Shown here one piece after another: positions 24,689 to 31,932 of a stretch of 50,026 nucleotides of DNA. Origin of the DNA: a virus; the IMG/VR virus record IMGVR_UViG_3300035698_025207, positions 1 through 50,026 of that record. One strand, written 5' to 3'. Position 1 is the first letter of the stretch. Every line of letters begins with the position of its first letter. Below the pieces are notes generated by a model, which did not search any database, was not told where the DNA came from, and saw only the letters and a program-made list of their open reading frames with translations. The translations under genes were made by a program, and so were the position numbers.

Positions 24689-24932
24689 ATTTTTCCTCCA
24701 GTTTTTCAAAGGCAGTCACGATAGTTTTGTTCCGACGCAATATTTGGTGATCCAAAGCCTTCACTTTCTTATGCGCCGCATCTGCGGTCTTAATCCCGAA
24801 AGTCCGTTTCAACCTTTCCATCTTCTCGGACTTCTGGCCAATCATCTGATCTCGCAAAGACTTCTTTTCTCCAATCTCCTCTTCAATCCTATTCAATTTT
24901 CTTAGTACTTGTTCCGGGGTTAAGTCTGTCAT
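24678..24932 (-). CDS. Small coiled-coil protein next to the split SbcC (84 aa)
   Basis: ATG at 24932 overlaps the upstream stop (ATGA). Almost the whole protein is coiled coil (LRKLNRIEEEIGEKKSLRD, then HQILRRNKTIVTAFEKLEEK). Because it lies between the nuclease and the C-terminal ATPase half, it may be a detached piece of the Rad50 coiled-coil arm; this is only inference. Confidence 0.6.
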   Translation of the reverse strand: MTDLTPEQVLRKLNRIEEEIGEKKSLRDQMIGQKSEKMERLKRTFGIKTADAAHKKVKALDHQILRRNKTIVTAFEKLEEKYEF

Positions 24933-25096
24933 TTTGATCCTCTCCTTGTTTCAATTAAAGTCAAAGCCTGACTAAGACCGTCTCTATAATGTGTCTGTGA
25001 AGCCGCCCTATCCCAATTTTCTCTTTCCTTTGCAGTTTCAATTTCCTTATCACAATCCTTAATCCATTTTTCTAATATTATTGTTATTAATTTCAT
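24929..25096 (-). CDS. Small helical protein (55 aa)
   Basis: ATG at 25096 follows GGGGGTATTAAA, and the stop overlaps the 84-aa coiled-coil start. The pattern KDCDKEIETAKERENW ... HYRDGLSQALTLIE resembles the HGLKF-type proteins at 1361-1603 and 11821-12048 weakly. Function unknown. Confidence 0.5.
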   Translation of the reverse strand: MKLITIILEKWIKDCDKEIETAKERENWDRAASQTHYRDGLSQALTLIETRRGSK

Positions 25097-25097
25097 T

Positions 25098-25232
25098 TTA
25101 ATACCCCCATAATATACAATCCATATGCCAAAAAAGAAAGCTCACCTCAATTAAGAATCCCGTATTCCAACTAACCGTTATACCAAAATCCACACATTGA
25201 CTATTAATATTCTTTTTAAATTCAATTTTCAT
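25098..25232 (-). CDS. Aromatic-rich micro-protein (44 aa)
   Basis: ATG at 25232 has GGGG upstream at a longer spacing. FGITVSWNTG, then a hydrophobic run ending HMDCILWGY, gives it a pattern similar to 2411-2614. It may be a tiny membrane-associated protein. Not recognised. Confidence 0.45.
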   Translation of the reverse strand: MKIEFKKNINSQCVDFGITVSWNTGFLIEVSFLFWHMDCILWGY

Positions 25233-25260
25233 AATAACCAATCCCCTTCATTTTATCTTC

Positions 25261-26193
25261 CTATACATCTAAAAATCTTTCACCTTTACCCGACGCCTCT
25301 TTTATCACATTCCTAATCCCAAAATCCAAACTCTTAACTTTTCTTTTCAAATTATCAAGAAAATTTAAACCCAAATCTTTCTGTTCATCCAATCCCAAAA
25401 CAAACAAATCCAACTCCTCATTCCTCTCCTTTTCTTTCCTTGCCTGTCCAACATTCAATATCTTTGTCTTAGACCCTACCCTTAAAAACTTTTGTTTTAT
25501 AGTTCTATCATCAGTATCATAAATATAATAACAAGGCCGATGATCAACTTGATCAATTCCGCTTCGCATAAGACTTCCACAATTCACAAGATATCTATCT
25601 TTAACATTAAATGAAAACGATTTATGGTTATCACCGCATACAAACAAATCAAATTCAGGATATTCATCAAGAAGACTTTTACCATATACAAAATCTTCCT
25701 GGCTCTTCCATATTTTTTTATCAACAATCATCTCATGAATGACAAGAATATTCAATTCTTTTTTATCTTTCACTTCAGGAATATCTTCGCCCCAACTACA
25801 ACCATAAACCTGCCCTATCTGCATTCCTGTTTTTGTTGTCAATCGATAAGGTTTCTGTTTCAAAACTTGAACAATCTCCGCCGCCTCCATAACCGCTAAT
25901 GGAGTATTGTCAATTCTCTGACTATGATACCTGAGATCATGTTGCCCTCTAATACAAAGAATCTGGATATATGAACTTCCCAATAACTCAATATATTTAT
26001 TAACAACAAACCAAGGCACATCTATCCCATCAAAGAAATCCCCTGGCTGCAATATAATGCCACAACCATTCCTATCCGCCAAATCCAGAAGCTGCTTGAT
26101 CTTGCCATACTGAGTTTCAAAATAATTCTCATCAAGCCTCATGCGAGGACGCTTGAATCTCAAATGCCAATCGCCTGTCAATAACAATTTCAT
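25261..26193 (-). CDS. sbcD: SbcD/Mre11-like metallophosphoesterase nuclease (310 aa)
   Basis: The calcineurin-like motifs are D8-x-H10 (GDWHLR), GDFFD (51-55), RGQHD (82-86, in place of GNHD), VIHEM and CGDNHK. This fits the exonuclease subunit of SbcCD/Mre11-Rad50, which trims DNA ends and hairpins. The start at 26193 overlaps the upstream stop; an ATG at 26214 is less likely. Length is shorter than cellular SbcD, lacking most of the C-terminal cap and leaving a lysine-rich tail. Confidence 0.85.
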   Translation of the reverse strand: MKLLLTGDWHLRFKRPRMRLDENYFETQYGKIKQLLDLADRNGCGIILQPGDFFDGIDVPWFVVNKYIELLGSSYIQILCIRGQHDLRYHSQRIDNTPLAVMEAAEIVQVLKQKPYRLTTKTGMQIGQVYGCSWGEDIPEVKDKKELNILVIHEMIVDKKIWKSQEDFVYGKSLLDEYPEFDLFVCGDNHKSFSFNVKDRYLVNCGSLMRSGIDQVDHRPCYYIYDTDDRTIKQKFLRVGSKTKILNVGQARKEKERNEELDLFVLGLDEQKDLGLNFLDNLKRKVKSLDFGIRNVIKEASGKGERFLDV

Positions 26194-26444
26194 CTTTTTA
26201 CACCATAGGAACATGAATCAAGACTAACTGCACAGATCGCCCAAATAAATATAGCCAAAATCCATATTGGCGACATTACGGCCAACCATGACAAAGTAAT
26301 AATTCCTATAAATTTTAGAACAATAAATAATATTGTTAATATTGCGACAAAGGAAAGAATTCCAACTAATATCATCTCATTCTTTTTTGACCATTTATAT
26401 TCATATTCATTTTTTATTGACATACCATCTTGACCCATTATCAT
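26190..26444 (-). CDS. Two-span membrane protein, Tmemb_185A-like (84 aa)
   Basis: The start follows GGGGAAGTT. Two hydrophobic spans carry LTILFIVLKFIG and AVMSPIWI, matching the protein at 10250-10504. The C-terminus has two cysteines. It overlaps the SbcD start (ATGA). Function unknown. Confidence 0.65.
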   Translation of the reverse strand: MIMGQDGMSIKNEYEYKWSKKNEMILVGILSFVAILTILFIVLKFIGIITLSWLAVMSPIWILAIFIWAICAVSLDSCSYGVKR

Positions 26445-26473
26445 AACTTCCCCTTTTTCTCTTTAAAATAATT

Positions 26474-26686
26474 TCATTTCTTTCTTCTCATCAAAGGAGC
26501 GATTACAACTCGCTCACGCGTCTTAGTTGAAACAACTTTATAAGTCTGACCATCAATATCAATTATCATGCCCTTACGAAGCTTGACATCAGGCCCTGAA
26601 ATTTTAACTCTCTCCTCTTGAAATTTCGCCTTTACCAATTCCTTACGATCCTTTCTTGTCAATTTTACTTGTACTGTTTCTGACAT
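26474..26686 (-). CDS. Uncharacterised 70-aa basic protein
   Basis: The start at 26686 follows AGGAGGATAAT; an upstream in-frame ATG lies in the Rad50-half gene and is less likely. The first half is a basic helix and the second a small beta barrel-like unit (LRKGMIIDIDGQTYKVVSTK), similar in feel to KOW/SH3 folds. A nucleic-acid or ribosome-binding role is possible. Confidence 0.6.
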   Translation of the reverse strand: MSETVQVKLTRKDRKELVKAKFQEERVKISGPDVKLRKGMIIDIDGQTYKVVSTKTRERVVIAPLMRRKK

Positions 26687-26700
26687 ATTATCCTCCTTTC

Positions 26701-27756
26701 TTAAAACGGCCTCCTGCACAATGGACACATGCCCGCCTCATCAAATATCCTTTGTTTGTCTTTTTCCAATTGGCCCAATTCGCTTTCATGCTCTTCTATC
26801 AATGGAGACAATTCTTCAATTTCAAAAATCAAGTCCTTTAACTCCTCCATCGTTTTTATGTCTTGCTTATGCTGTTTTACACTATCTCTCAGTTCCTGCA
26901 CTTCCATTTCAGATTGTATCTCAATATTCAACTCCGCAATTTGCCCATCAATATTATCAATGGATTCAAGAAGCGTTTTGAGCATGTCTCTTTCGTTGAT
27001 ATTTTTTGACATCTCCTTTGCCGACTTGAAAATATCTCCTGCTTCCTTCTCTACCTCCAGCCATATGTCAACCTCCTCAATATCTTCACCCAATTCCTCT
27101 ATTTCTCGAAGCAGATTTAACAATCCCCTCCGTTGCTGTCTTCTCTTTTCCCTTCCTATCAAAGAATCTTCTAATCCCTTGACAATATCCTCTATCTCAT
27201 CCAGAATTGCAAATTTATCAAGTTCCTGTCCTTTTTCCTTTATATCTGCTTCCAATCTTGTAACTTCTCTATTTGAAGATAGAACAATGGAATTAATGCC
27301 TTTCAAAAGAACATCAATAATATCCAGGCCAACAACCCTATTAAATTTCTTTGCGACTTCGCCAGAAGTATCTTGCAACAAAAAATAATTATCATGCTGT
27401 TGTTGAATATTATGATCGGCAAGATTTAAAAGAGTTGAAACTTCAGTCGGAACATCAGAACGCACAGCTTCCAATTTAGGATCATCGGGAATTGAATAAC
27501 CATTAAACTTATTATCTCTTTTGCGAATAACTTTTACATCCTGATCAAATTCAAGGATCACTTCGGTGGTATCTTTTTCTTCTGAAAAATCACCCTTGAA
27601 ACCAAAACCTTGAGGCCTATTATTTGCCGCCCAATTCAACGCTCTCACTATTGCAGACTTGCCGGAGCCTGAGATCCCGGTAATGACATTGACTCCGTCT
27701 ACAAACTCCAGACAAGTCTGCTTATGAGACTGAAAGTTCTTTATATCCAGTTTCAT
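26701..27756 (-). CDS. N-terminal ATPase half of a split SbcC/Rad50-like protein with zinc hook (351 aa)
   Basis: Walker A GISGSGKS at 27-34 opens the ATPase half, followed by a long coiled coil from about 150 to 335. The protein ends at CPLCRRPF, so the zinc hook (C344, C347) is at the very C-terminus and there is no returning coil or Walker B. The missing half is a separate protein at 24017-24688. The start overlaps the histone gene stop (ATGA). The natural break at the hook suggests that two chains meet at the hook. Confidence 0.82.
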   Translation of the reverse strand: MKLDIKNFQSHKQTCLEFVDGVNVITGISGSGKSAIVRALNWAANNRPQGFGFKGDFSEEKDTTEVILEFDQDVKVIRKRDNKFNGYSIPDDPKLEAVRSDVPTEVSTLLNLADHNIQQQHDNYFLLQDTSGEVAKKFNRVVGLDIIDVLLKGINSIVLSSNREVTRLEADIKEKGQELDKFAILDEIEDIVKGLEDSLIGREKRRQQRRGLLNLLREIEELGEDIEEVDIWLEVEKEAGDIFKSAKEMSKNINERDMLKTLLESIDNIDGQIAELNIEIQSEMEVQELRDSVKQHKQDIKTMEELKDLIFEIEELSPLIEEHESELGQLEKDKQRIFDEAGMCPLCRRPF

Positions 27757-27944
27757 CTTCTGTTCTTCTCCGTGATGACTGCAACCCTGATTTCCTGGGC
27801 TTTATTTTTGACATTCTGCATGGCCTTCCTGATTCTGGCTCCAGCGGCATTGTTCCCGCTATCAAACTTCTCTACATCAATATATCTATCATGAATAATG
27901 CTCCCCAATTCAGAAACCAAACCCCTGATATTTTTCTTTGCCAT
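27753..27944 (-). CDS. Histone H1-like Hc1-family DNA-binding protein (63 aa)
   Basis: The segment KFDSGNNAAGARIRKAMQ, then KAQEIR, matches the Hc1 core as I recall it (F..GN.AAG.R.RK.MQ..K..AQEIR). The chlamydial and Bacteroidota members condense DNA. This copy keeps the core but has only a short basic tail. It lies directly before the Rad50 half. The start has AAAAGGGGGAGAAAGG upstream. A role in packaging or protecting phage DNA during recombination is inferred. Confidence 0.75.
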   Translation of the reverse strand: MAKKNIRGLVSELGSIIHDRYIDVEKFDSGNNAAGARIRKAMQNVKNKAQEIRVAVITEKNRR

Positions 27945-28236
27945 CCTTTCTCCCCCTTTTGTACTTAGATTTATGCTTGGTCGTGACAGAGGAAGATTCT
28001 ACCTTCCTGGATTGCAATAACAATGCCTTCTTCGTCTCCAAGACTCCCTTACTCCCTCTGTCACGCGCTCTCCTTTTTTTACCTTCCCTCCATAAAGGTC
28101 TTCCTCTTGGATCTGTATTTAAACATTCTCGACAAGGATCTTCATTTATAGAACATCCAAAGTCAGCACAGGAAATGCAATGTCTCATTCTTGGATTCGA
28201 CATTGACTCAAACCAGTCCTGATTCATCCGAGGCAT
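27910..28236 (-). CDS. Cysteine-rich N-terminal, basic C-terminal protein (108 aa)
   Basis: The N-terminal part has CISCADFGCSINEDPCREC near residues 20-38, a compact zinc-binding cluster, then PRGRPLW. The remaining 60 residues are Lys/Arg/Ser-rich and likely disordered. A short overlap (35 bases) with the histone gene is notable. Not recognised beyond a putative metal-binding nucleic-acid protein. Confidence 0.6.
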   Translation of the reverse strand: MPRMNQDWFESMSNPRMRHCISCADFGCSINEDPCRECLNTDPRGRPLWREGKKRRARDRGSKGVLETKKALLLQSRKVESSSVTTKHKSKYKRGRKDGKEKYQGFGF

Positions 28237-28622
28237 TACCTTCCCTTTCTCCTTCCCTTGACCAATCTAAGGATATCAAAGAAAACATCTGCATCTAATA
28301 TCACAACCGCATCCTTATGACTCCTTCTTGCCACTAACAACCAGTCCGTTCCTGGCATCTGATTTTTTTTTGCTTGCTCAATCCAACCATGTACCGACCA
28401 GCTCTCCTGCCTCTTACATTCCACCGACCAAGGAAAAAGCTCCTTAGCCTCACCAACAAGTCGGATGTCAACTCCTGACAATCCCATCTCCCTACTGGCA
28501 ATCTGTTCATCCGAGCCCCAGGGCAAGTCTATAAGCCAAGAAATTTTCTTTGCGACCCACTGTTGCAAAATCCGACCTTTTCCTTTTTTGCTTGAAACAG
28601 CTATTGATTTCTTCTTAGGCAT
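28236..28622 (-). CDS. PD-(D/E)XK-type nuclease, resolvase-like (128 aa)
   Basis: The start at 28622 overlaps the recA stop region and has AAAGGAGATTTA upstream. LSGVDIRL followed by PWSVECKRQES gives the D...ExK catalytic arrangement of the PD-(D/E)XK fold, with a helix starting WIEQAKKNQ. Placement after RecA and before the SbcCD genes supports a recombination nuclease such as a Holliday-junction resolvase. The exact substrate is inferred. Confidence 0.7.
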   Translation of the reverse strand: MPKKKSIAVSSKKGKGRILQQWVAKKISWLIDLPWGSDEQIASREMGLSGVDIRLVGEAKELFPWSVECKRQESWSVHGWIEQAKKNQMPGTDWLLVARRSHKDAVVILDADVFFDILRLVKGRRKGR

Positions 28623-29733
28623 TAAATCTCCTTTTTCTTTTCGGCATGATCTTCTCCTCGATCTCATTCCAATCCTGTTCCACAAGATCAACAAGCTTAT
28701 CGTATTCACCTGAATCATTCTCTATTAAATCAACTAACTCCAATTTTTTGTTTTTTTTATCATTCCATTCAATTTCCTTTGCCTCTGGGCCATACAAATA
28801 ATCCAGCATTGTCCCTATATCATCAAGTCCGTAATCAAACAAGATTGTAAACTCCTCCTCTCTAAATGGCTTAGCAGTCTTGTTTCTTTCCCACTTCGCC
28901 ACTACTCTTATTCCATAAACTCTTTCCTGAGAACGAAAAGTCTTTTTCAATTTCTTCTTTTCATAGAGCCAGGCCACTTGATGCGTATAAAAATCCAGGG
29001 CCTTGCCACCTGTTCTATATTTCTTTTTCCCAAAAGTTACACCGATCTTATCCCTAACTTGAGAAATCAATATCAAAGTCGCATCCTTCTTTTCCATTGT
29101 TTCATTCTTCTTTTCCATTATGGAACATAACTGATTGAAAAAGGCACCGCTAAAATATTTCGCCTTTTCCGTTCCATAACTTCCATCCTCTTCTTTATCT
29201 GTCTTAATAGCCTTTTCAATTCTCTCCTTTGCGGCTTTCGCTATTGTCGCATCAATCGAATCAAGAACATATAAAAGAAATTCGTCAGACCTTAATGCCT
29301 TAACCCTCCTTTGATAATCACGACCAAACTCCTCACAAGTTTCTGATTGAATCCATTCAACAGAATCATGAAACCTCTGACCATACATTTCAGGTATAGG
29401 AAAATCCATCACTCCTTCAATATTATTATAAACGATAATAACCTTTTTCACTTTTGAAAATAAATCTGACTTGATTTTTTCAATATTATAAAAAGCCCAG
29501 GCACAAGCCTCTAATGCCAAAAGGGTCTTGCCGGACGATCCATCACCAACAATATTATTTATTCTTCCTCTTGCCCAACCTCCATCTCTTCCTTTCTGAG
29601 ATGCCGCCAGGTTCAAGATAATTGAGCCTGTAGAAATAAACTCAACAGTCGACGCCTTTTGGGGCGGCTTTTTAGCGACTGTCCGAATCTGTTCTGGCAA
29701 TAACTTTGTTGACCTTCTTCGTCGTCTTTCCAT
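28615..29733 (-). CDS. recA: RecA-like recombinase (372 aa)
   Basis: The start at 29733 has AGAGGGAGAAGAA upstream; a longer frame to 29835 would place an odd cysteine/tryptophan-rich N-terminus in a structured leader. STGSIILNLAA near 34, Walker A GDGSSGKT at 63-70, VLDSIDA (Walker B) near 161 and the loop LILISQVRDKIG near 220 match RecA. The C-terminus is charged (VEQDWNEIEEK) with a basic tail. It would pair homologous DNA during phage recombination. Confidence 0.85.
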   Translation of the reverse strand: MERRRRRSTKLLPEQIRTVAKKPPQKASTVEFISTGSIILNLAASQKGRDGGWARGRINNIVGDGSSGKTLLALEACAWAFYNIEKIKSDLFSKVKKVIIVYNNIEGVMDFPIPEMYGQRFHDSVEWIQSETCEEFGRDYQRRVKALRSDEFLLYVLDSIDATIAKAAKERIEKAIKTDKEEDGSYGTEKAKYFSGAFFNQLCSIMEKKNETMEKKDATLILISQVRDKIGVTFGKKKYRTGGKALDFYTHQVAWLYEKKKLKKTFRSQERVYGIRVVAKWERNKTAKPFREEEFTILFDYGLDDIGTMLDYLYGPEAKEIEWNDKKNKKLELVDLIENDSGEYDKLVDLVEQDWNEIEEKIMPKRKRRFNA

Positions 29734-29759
29734 TTCTTCTCCCTCTAAATTAGCGACTT

Positions 29760-29829
29760 GGCTGGTGAGCAACAGACCTCGGACTTTAACCGTACTCTGC
29801 CGCCACTCACAATCGCATACCCACCAACC
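29760..29829 (-). promoter_or_regulatory. Structured RNA leader of recA
   Basis: On the minus strand two exclusive foldings can be drawn. One pairs 29829-29822 with 29767-29760 (8 bp with one G-U). The other is a long hairpin from GTGAG (29810-29806) to CTCAC (29769-29765) with inner stems GGCAGA/TCTGTT and CGG/CCG around the loop TTAAAGT. The arms overlap, so only one can form fully. The recA ribosome binding site is about 20 bases downstream. It may be an attenuator or protein-binding leader; no known riboswitch class is recognised. Confidence 0.45.
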
Positions 29830-29865
29830 CTCCACTTTGTGTAAGCTGTAAGATTGCTAACTCTC

Positions 29866-30117
29866 TTACTTACCCAACTGTCCTTCCCAGGGACAACCTT
29901 CCCCTCCACCTTCATATTTTGCATTCATAGTCCCTTCCTTTAGTCTTGAAAATATCGAGTTGTTCATAGGATATGACATCCTAATACACTCAAAGCTTCC
30001 TGCTGACATTACTAAGAATGCACAACACTTTTCACCTTCTCCAAGTTTGCAGACTGACTTAGCCTCATCAATAGTTAATTTTATCTCTGTCGCACAGTCA
30101 TGAATAACTTTTTCCAT
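29866..30117 (-). CDS. Small cysteine-containing protein (83 aa)
   Basis: The start at 30117 follows TAAGGAGGTAATT; an ATG at 30162 is less likely. Cysteines are at CATEIKL, VCKLGEGEKCCAF and GCPWEG, with a final GCPW motif. The pattern suggests a small metal-binding or redox-active protein. Not recognised. Confidence 0.6.
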   Translation of the reverse strand: MEKVIHDCATEIKLTIDEAKSVCKLGEGEKCCAFLVMSAGSFECIRMSYPMNNSIFSRLKEGTMNAKYEGGGEGCPWEGQLGK

Positions 30118-30130
30118 AATTACCTCCTTA

Positions 30131-30379
30131 TCAGGATTCTTCAACAAAGTATTCAAGATCATAACGAAAACCTGATATTAAGCATCCCTTTAAAGCATTA
30201 CAATGACCAGTGATTCCTTTATAACCACCTGTTCTGATTGTCCAACCATTGTCCTCGTGCACAACCATTCCACATAGCTTGCCATCACGCTCTACAAAGA
30301 TTGGTTGATCTCTATAAACTTCATTTAAGGGTATTGTATCCTTTGTTTTACCCCTATCTATGTCAATTATCTTTACCAT
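30131..30379 (-). CDS. Uncharacterised 82-aa protein
   Basis: ATG at 30379 follows GAGGTAGTT. The product has a beta-rich pattern (PIFVERDGKLCGMVVHE) and two cysteines around HCNALKGC. It follows the tRNA-like element by about 20 bases and may share its transcript. Function unknown. Confidence 0.6.
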   Translation of the reverse strand: MVKIIDIDRGKTKDTIPLNEVYRDQPIFVERDGKLCGMVVHEDNGWTIRTGGYKGITGHCNALKGCLISGFRYDLEYFVEES

Positions 30380-30401
30380 AACTACCTCCTCAATTTAAAA
30401 G

Positions 30402-30532
30402 TGGGTGAGCCAGGATTTGAACCTGGATGGGAGCATTAGGCGACCTCCACTTAACTTGCTCGGAACCTTTCGGCGTGGACAGTATCTCCCTTACGATCAT
30501 AACTAAGCGTCTACCAATTCCACCACTCACCC
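30402..30532 (-). tRNA. Atypical long tRNA-like RNA with Leu-type arms
   Basis: The 5' end GGGTGAG pairs perfectly with CTCACCC (7-bp acceptor) and the discriminator is A with no encoded CCA. The D arm GTG GAATTGGTAGA CGC is Leu/Ser-like, and the T arm is CCAGG TTCAAAT CCTGG. Between them are about 80 bases instead of about 35-40. CTTAG after the D arm can pair with a local TAAG (bulged) or with TTAAG about 48 bases further, and GGAG/CTCC then makes a class II variable arm. It may be a tRNA with a small insertion, or a degraded or mimic tRNA. The anticodon cannot be assigned. Confidence 0.6.
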
Positions 30533-30536
30533 ACAT

Positions 30537-30716
30537 TTAAAACCCCTCTTTTAACATCTTATCCAGTTCTTCCTTTTTTACGCGCCATTGACCGCCAAAC
30601 TTCAAACCAATACCCCTACCTCTGCACCAATCCCTAATCGTCTGACCGGTGACAGAGCCATAGCCCAACTTCTCAAGATAGACCAATGTTTCCTTTATGG
30701 TTAAAAGTTTTTCCAT
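30537..30716 (-). CDS. Helix-turn-helix excisionase/MerR-like micro-protein (59 aa)
   Basis: The sequence LTIKETLVYLEKLGYGSVTG, then IRDWCR, then FGGQWRVKKEELDKML is the standard small winged-HTH of the MerR/excisionase class (recognition helix followed by a W-R-V-K wing). The start overlaps the end of the SSB gene. It would bind DNA as a regulator or excision factor. The gene ends four bases before the tRNA-like element. Confidence 0.75.
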   Translation of the reverse strand: MEKLLTIKETLVYLEKLGYGSVTGQTIRDWCRGRGIGLKFGGQWRVKKEELDKMLKEGF

Positions 30717-30718
30717 TA

Positions 30719-31813
30719 TTAGTTACGTCTTTTCCTTGGAGTTCGTTTTTTGTCTTCCTTCTTTCCCTTTGATCCTGAACGTCTTACTCTACGAGTCGGC
30801 TTTTCCTTCTCCTTCTTCTCTTTCTCTGGCTCAGGTTCTTTTTCCTCCCATGCAGAACAAGCATCAAAAATCTCTTCAAGACAATCCTGGCAATCATCAA
30901 GCTCATTACAATCCCTGCCAAACGTTCCGCCAGCAGGGCACTCCCCTTCTGTTCCCGACTCAACTTTTTCGCCTTCACCCGCTTCTTCTTTTTTCTCACC
31001 CGAATCAGAAACTTGATCCTCAGCCGCATCCCCTTCATCCAATCCAAGAAAAACCCGGCTGACTTCATCATAGGTTGGAATAATCAGCAAGGCGTCCAGC
31101 GAAAGAGTCTCGTCCAGAATCGCCTCTTCATACGGCGATGCCCTATCCTCAAACTCAACGGACTGTGCTTCAACAAATTCCTGTTTGCCAAACTTCTTTT
31201 CCTTGCCCTTGAATTCTATGGTCTTTCCATCCTGAAGATCGGAAAAGGTAATGTACTCCTCACCATCCACCGCCTCTTCCAGAAAGTTTTTCTCGAACAG
31301 AAAATAACTGGCATCAGGCCAGATCTGAATATCCTTGTCAGGATCATTGTAATCATAGACATTATAATAGCATCTCCATGATGGCGATAATGCCCTGATG
31401 GCATCCTCGGATTGTTCATCATCCGGCTTGTCGTATTCTTCCCGGAGAGCCTCGCATATCGGACAACGCTTGCCGAATGCCCTTTGCAAGCAAAGAAAGG
31501 AATCATTGTTAAGCCCAATCCGTCTATGCACGGGCACTTCCAATTTGTAATCCTCAAAGCCTGGCTGCAAGCCTGTGGCTATTCCGGTCTTTGACCTCAA
31601 CTCCGAATACCAATCCTGCGTGATGATGAAAGGCAAAATATCAATGGCATTCTTGTCTTTCCCCCCCTTCGGCTTAAACAACTCAACATTCTCCAATCCA
31701 GAAACATCAATCACCATCGACTTGCCAAACCCGGTCTTATCTCTGTCCTTTGTCGCCTGCACACTCCTTTTGCGCAACGCTTCCTTCCGTTCCTTTGCCG
31801 ATTTCCTTTTCAT
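30719..31813 (-). CDS. Single-stranded DNA-binding protein, T4 gp32-like (364 aa)
   Basis: A GGAGGAGAAG ribosome binding site precedes ATG 31813. Residues H96, C108, C117 and C120 (CPIC) have spacing close to the gp32 zinc site (H-x12-C-x9-C-x2-C). The OB-fold core follows (YYNVYDYNDPDKDIQIWPD). The acidic region at about 265-290 is followed by a second six-cysteine cluster (ECPAGGTFGRDC, then DDCQDCLEEIFDAC) and a strongly basic tail (TPRKRRN), not the acidic tip usual in SSBs. It would coat single-stranded DNA in replication. Confidence 0.8.
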   Translation of the reverse strand: MKRKSAKERKEALRKRSVQATKDRDKTGFGKSMVIDVSGLENVELFKPKGGKDKNAIDILPFIITQDWYSELRSKTGIATGLQPGFEDYKLEVPVHRRIGLNNDSFLCLQRAFGKRCPICEALREEYDKPDDEQSEDAIRALSPSWRCYYNVYDYNDPDKDIQIWPDASYFLFEKNFLEEAVDGEEYITFSDLQDGKTIEFKGKEKKFGKQEFVEAQSVEFEDRASPYEEAILDETLSLDALLIIPTYDEVSRVFLGLDEGDAAEDQVSDSGEKKEEAGEGEKVESGTEGECPAGGTFGRDCNELDDCQDCLEEIFDACSAWEEKEPEPEKEKKEKEKPTRRVRRSGSKGKKEDKKRTPRKRRN

Positions 31814-31931
31814 TCTTCTCCTCCTTTTTAATTGTTGTTAGAGCCGCCTTGGTGGCAACCTTTGACAAAACATAAACGCAAAGTATCACCAATGGCGCCC
31901 CAAAAATTATTGATAAAATTACTTCTTTCAT
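31737..31931 (-). CDS. Single-span membrane protein overlapping the SSB gene (64 aa)
   Basis: Residues 1-25 form a membrane helix (IFGAPLVILCVYVL) followed by a basic charged tail. The frame overlaps the SSB start by 77 bases, which is unusual; the ribosome binding site is weak. Plausible but doubtful. Confidence 0.4.
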   Translation of the reverse strand: MKEVILSIIFGAPLVILCVYVLSKVATKAALTTIKKEEKNEKEIGKGTEGSVAQKECAGDKGQR

Positions 31932-31932
31932 C

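Noticed and set aside
26194-26214. Longer start for the SbcD-like gene
   Set aside because: MKLLLTGDWH at 26193 is the normal family opening; the seven extra residues have no family support.
26729-27388. A 219-codon Ser-rich open frame on the plus strand
   Set aside because: It is the antisense shadow of the Rad50-half coiled coil.
29734-29835. Longer recA start giving 34 extra residues
   Set aside because: It lies in the structured leader, lacks a ribosome binding site and gives a Cys/Trp-rich N-terminus unlike RecA; the ATG at 29733 is far better.
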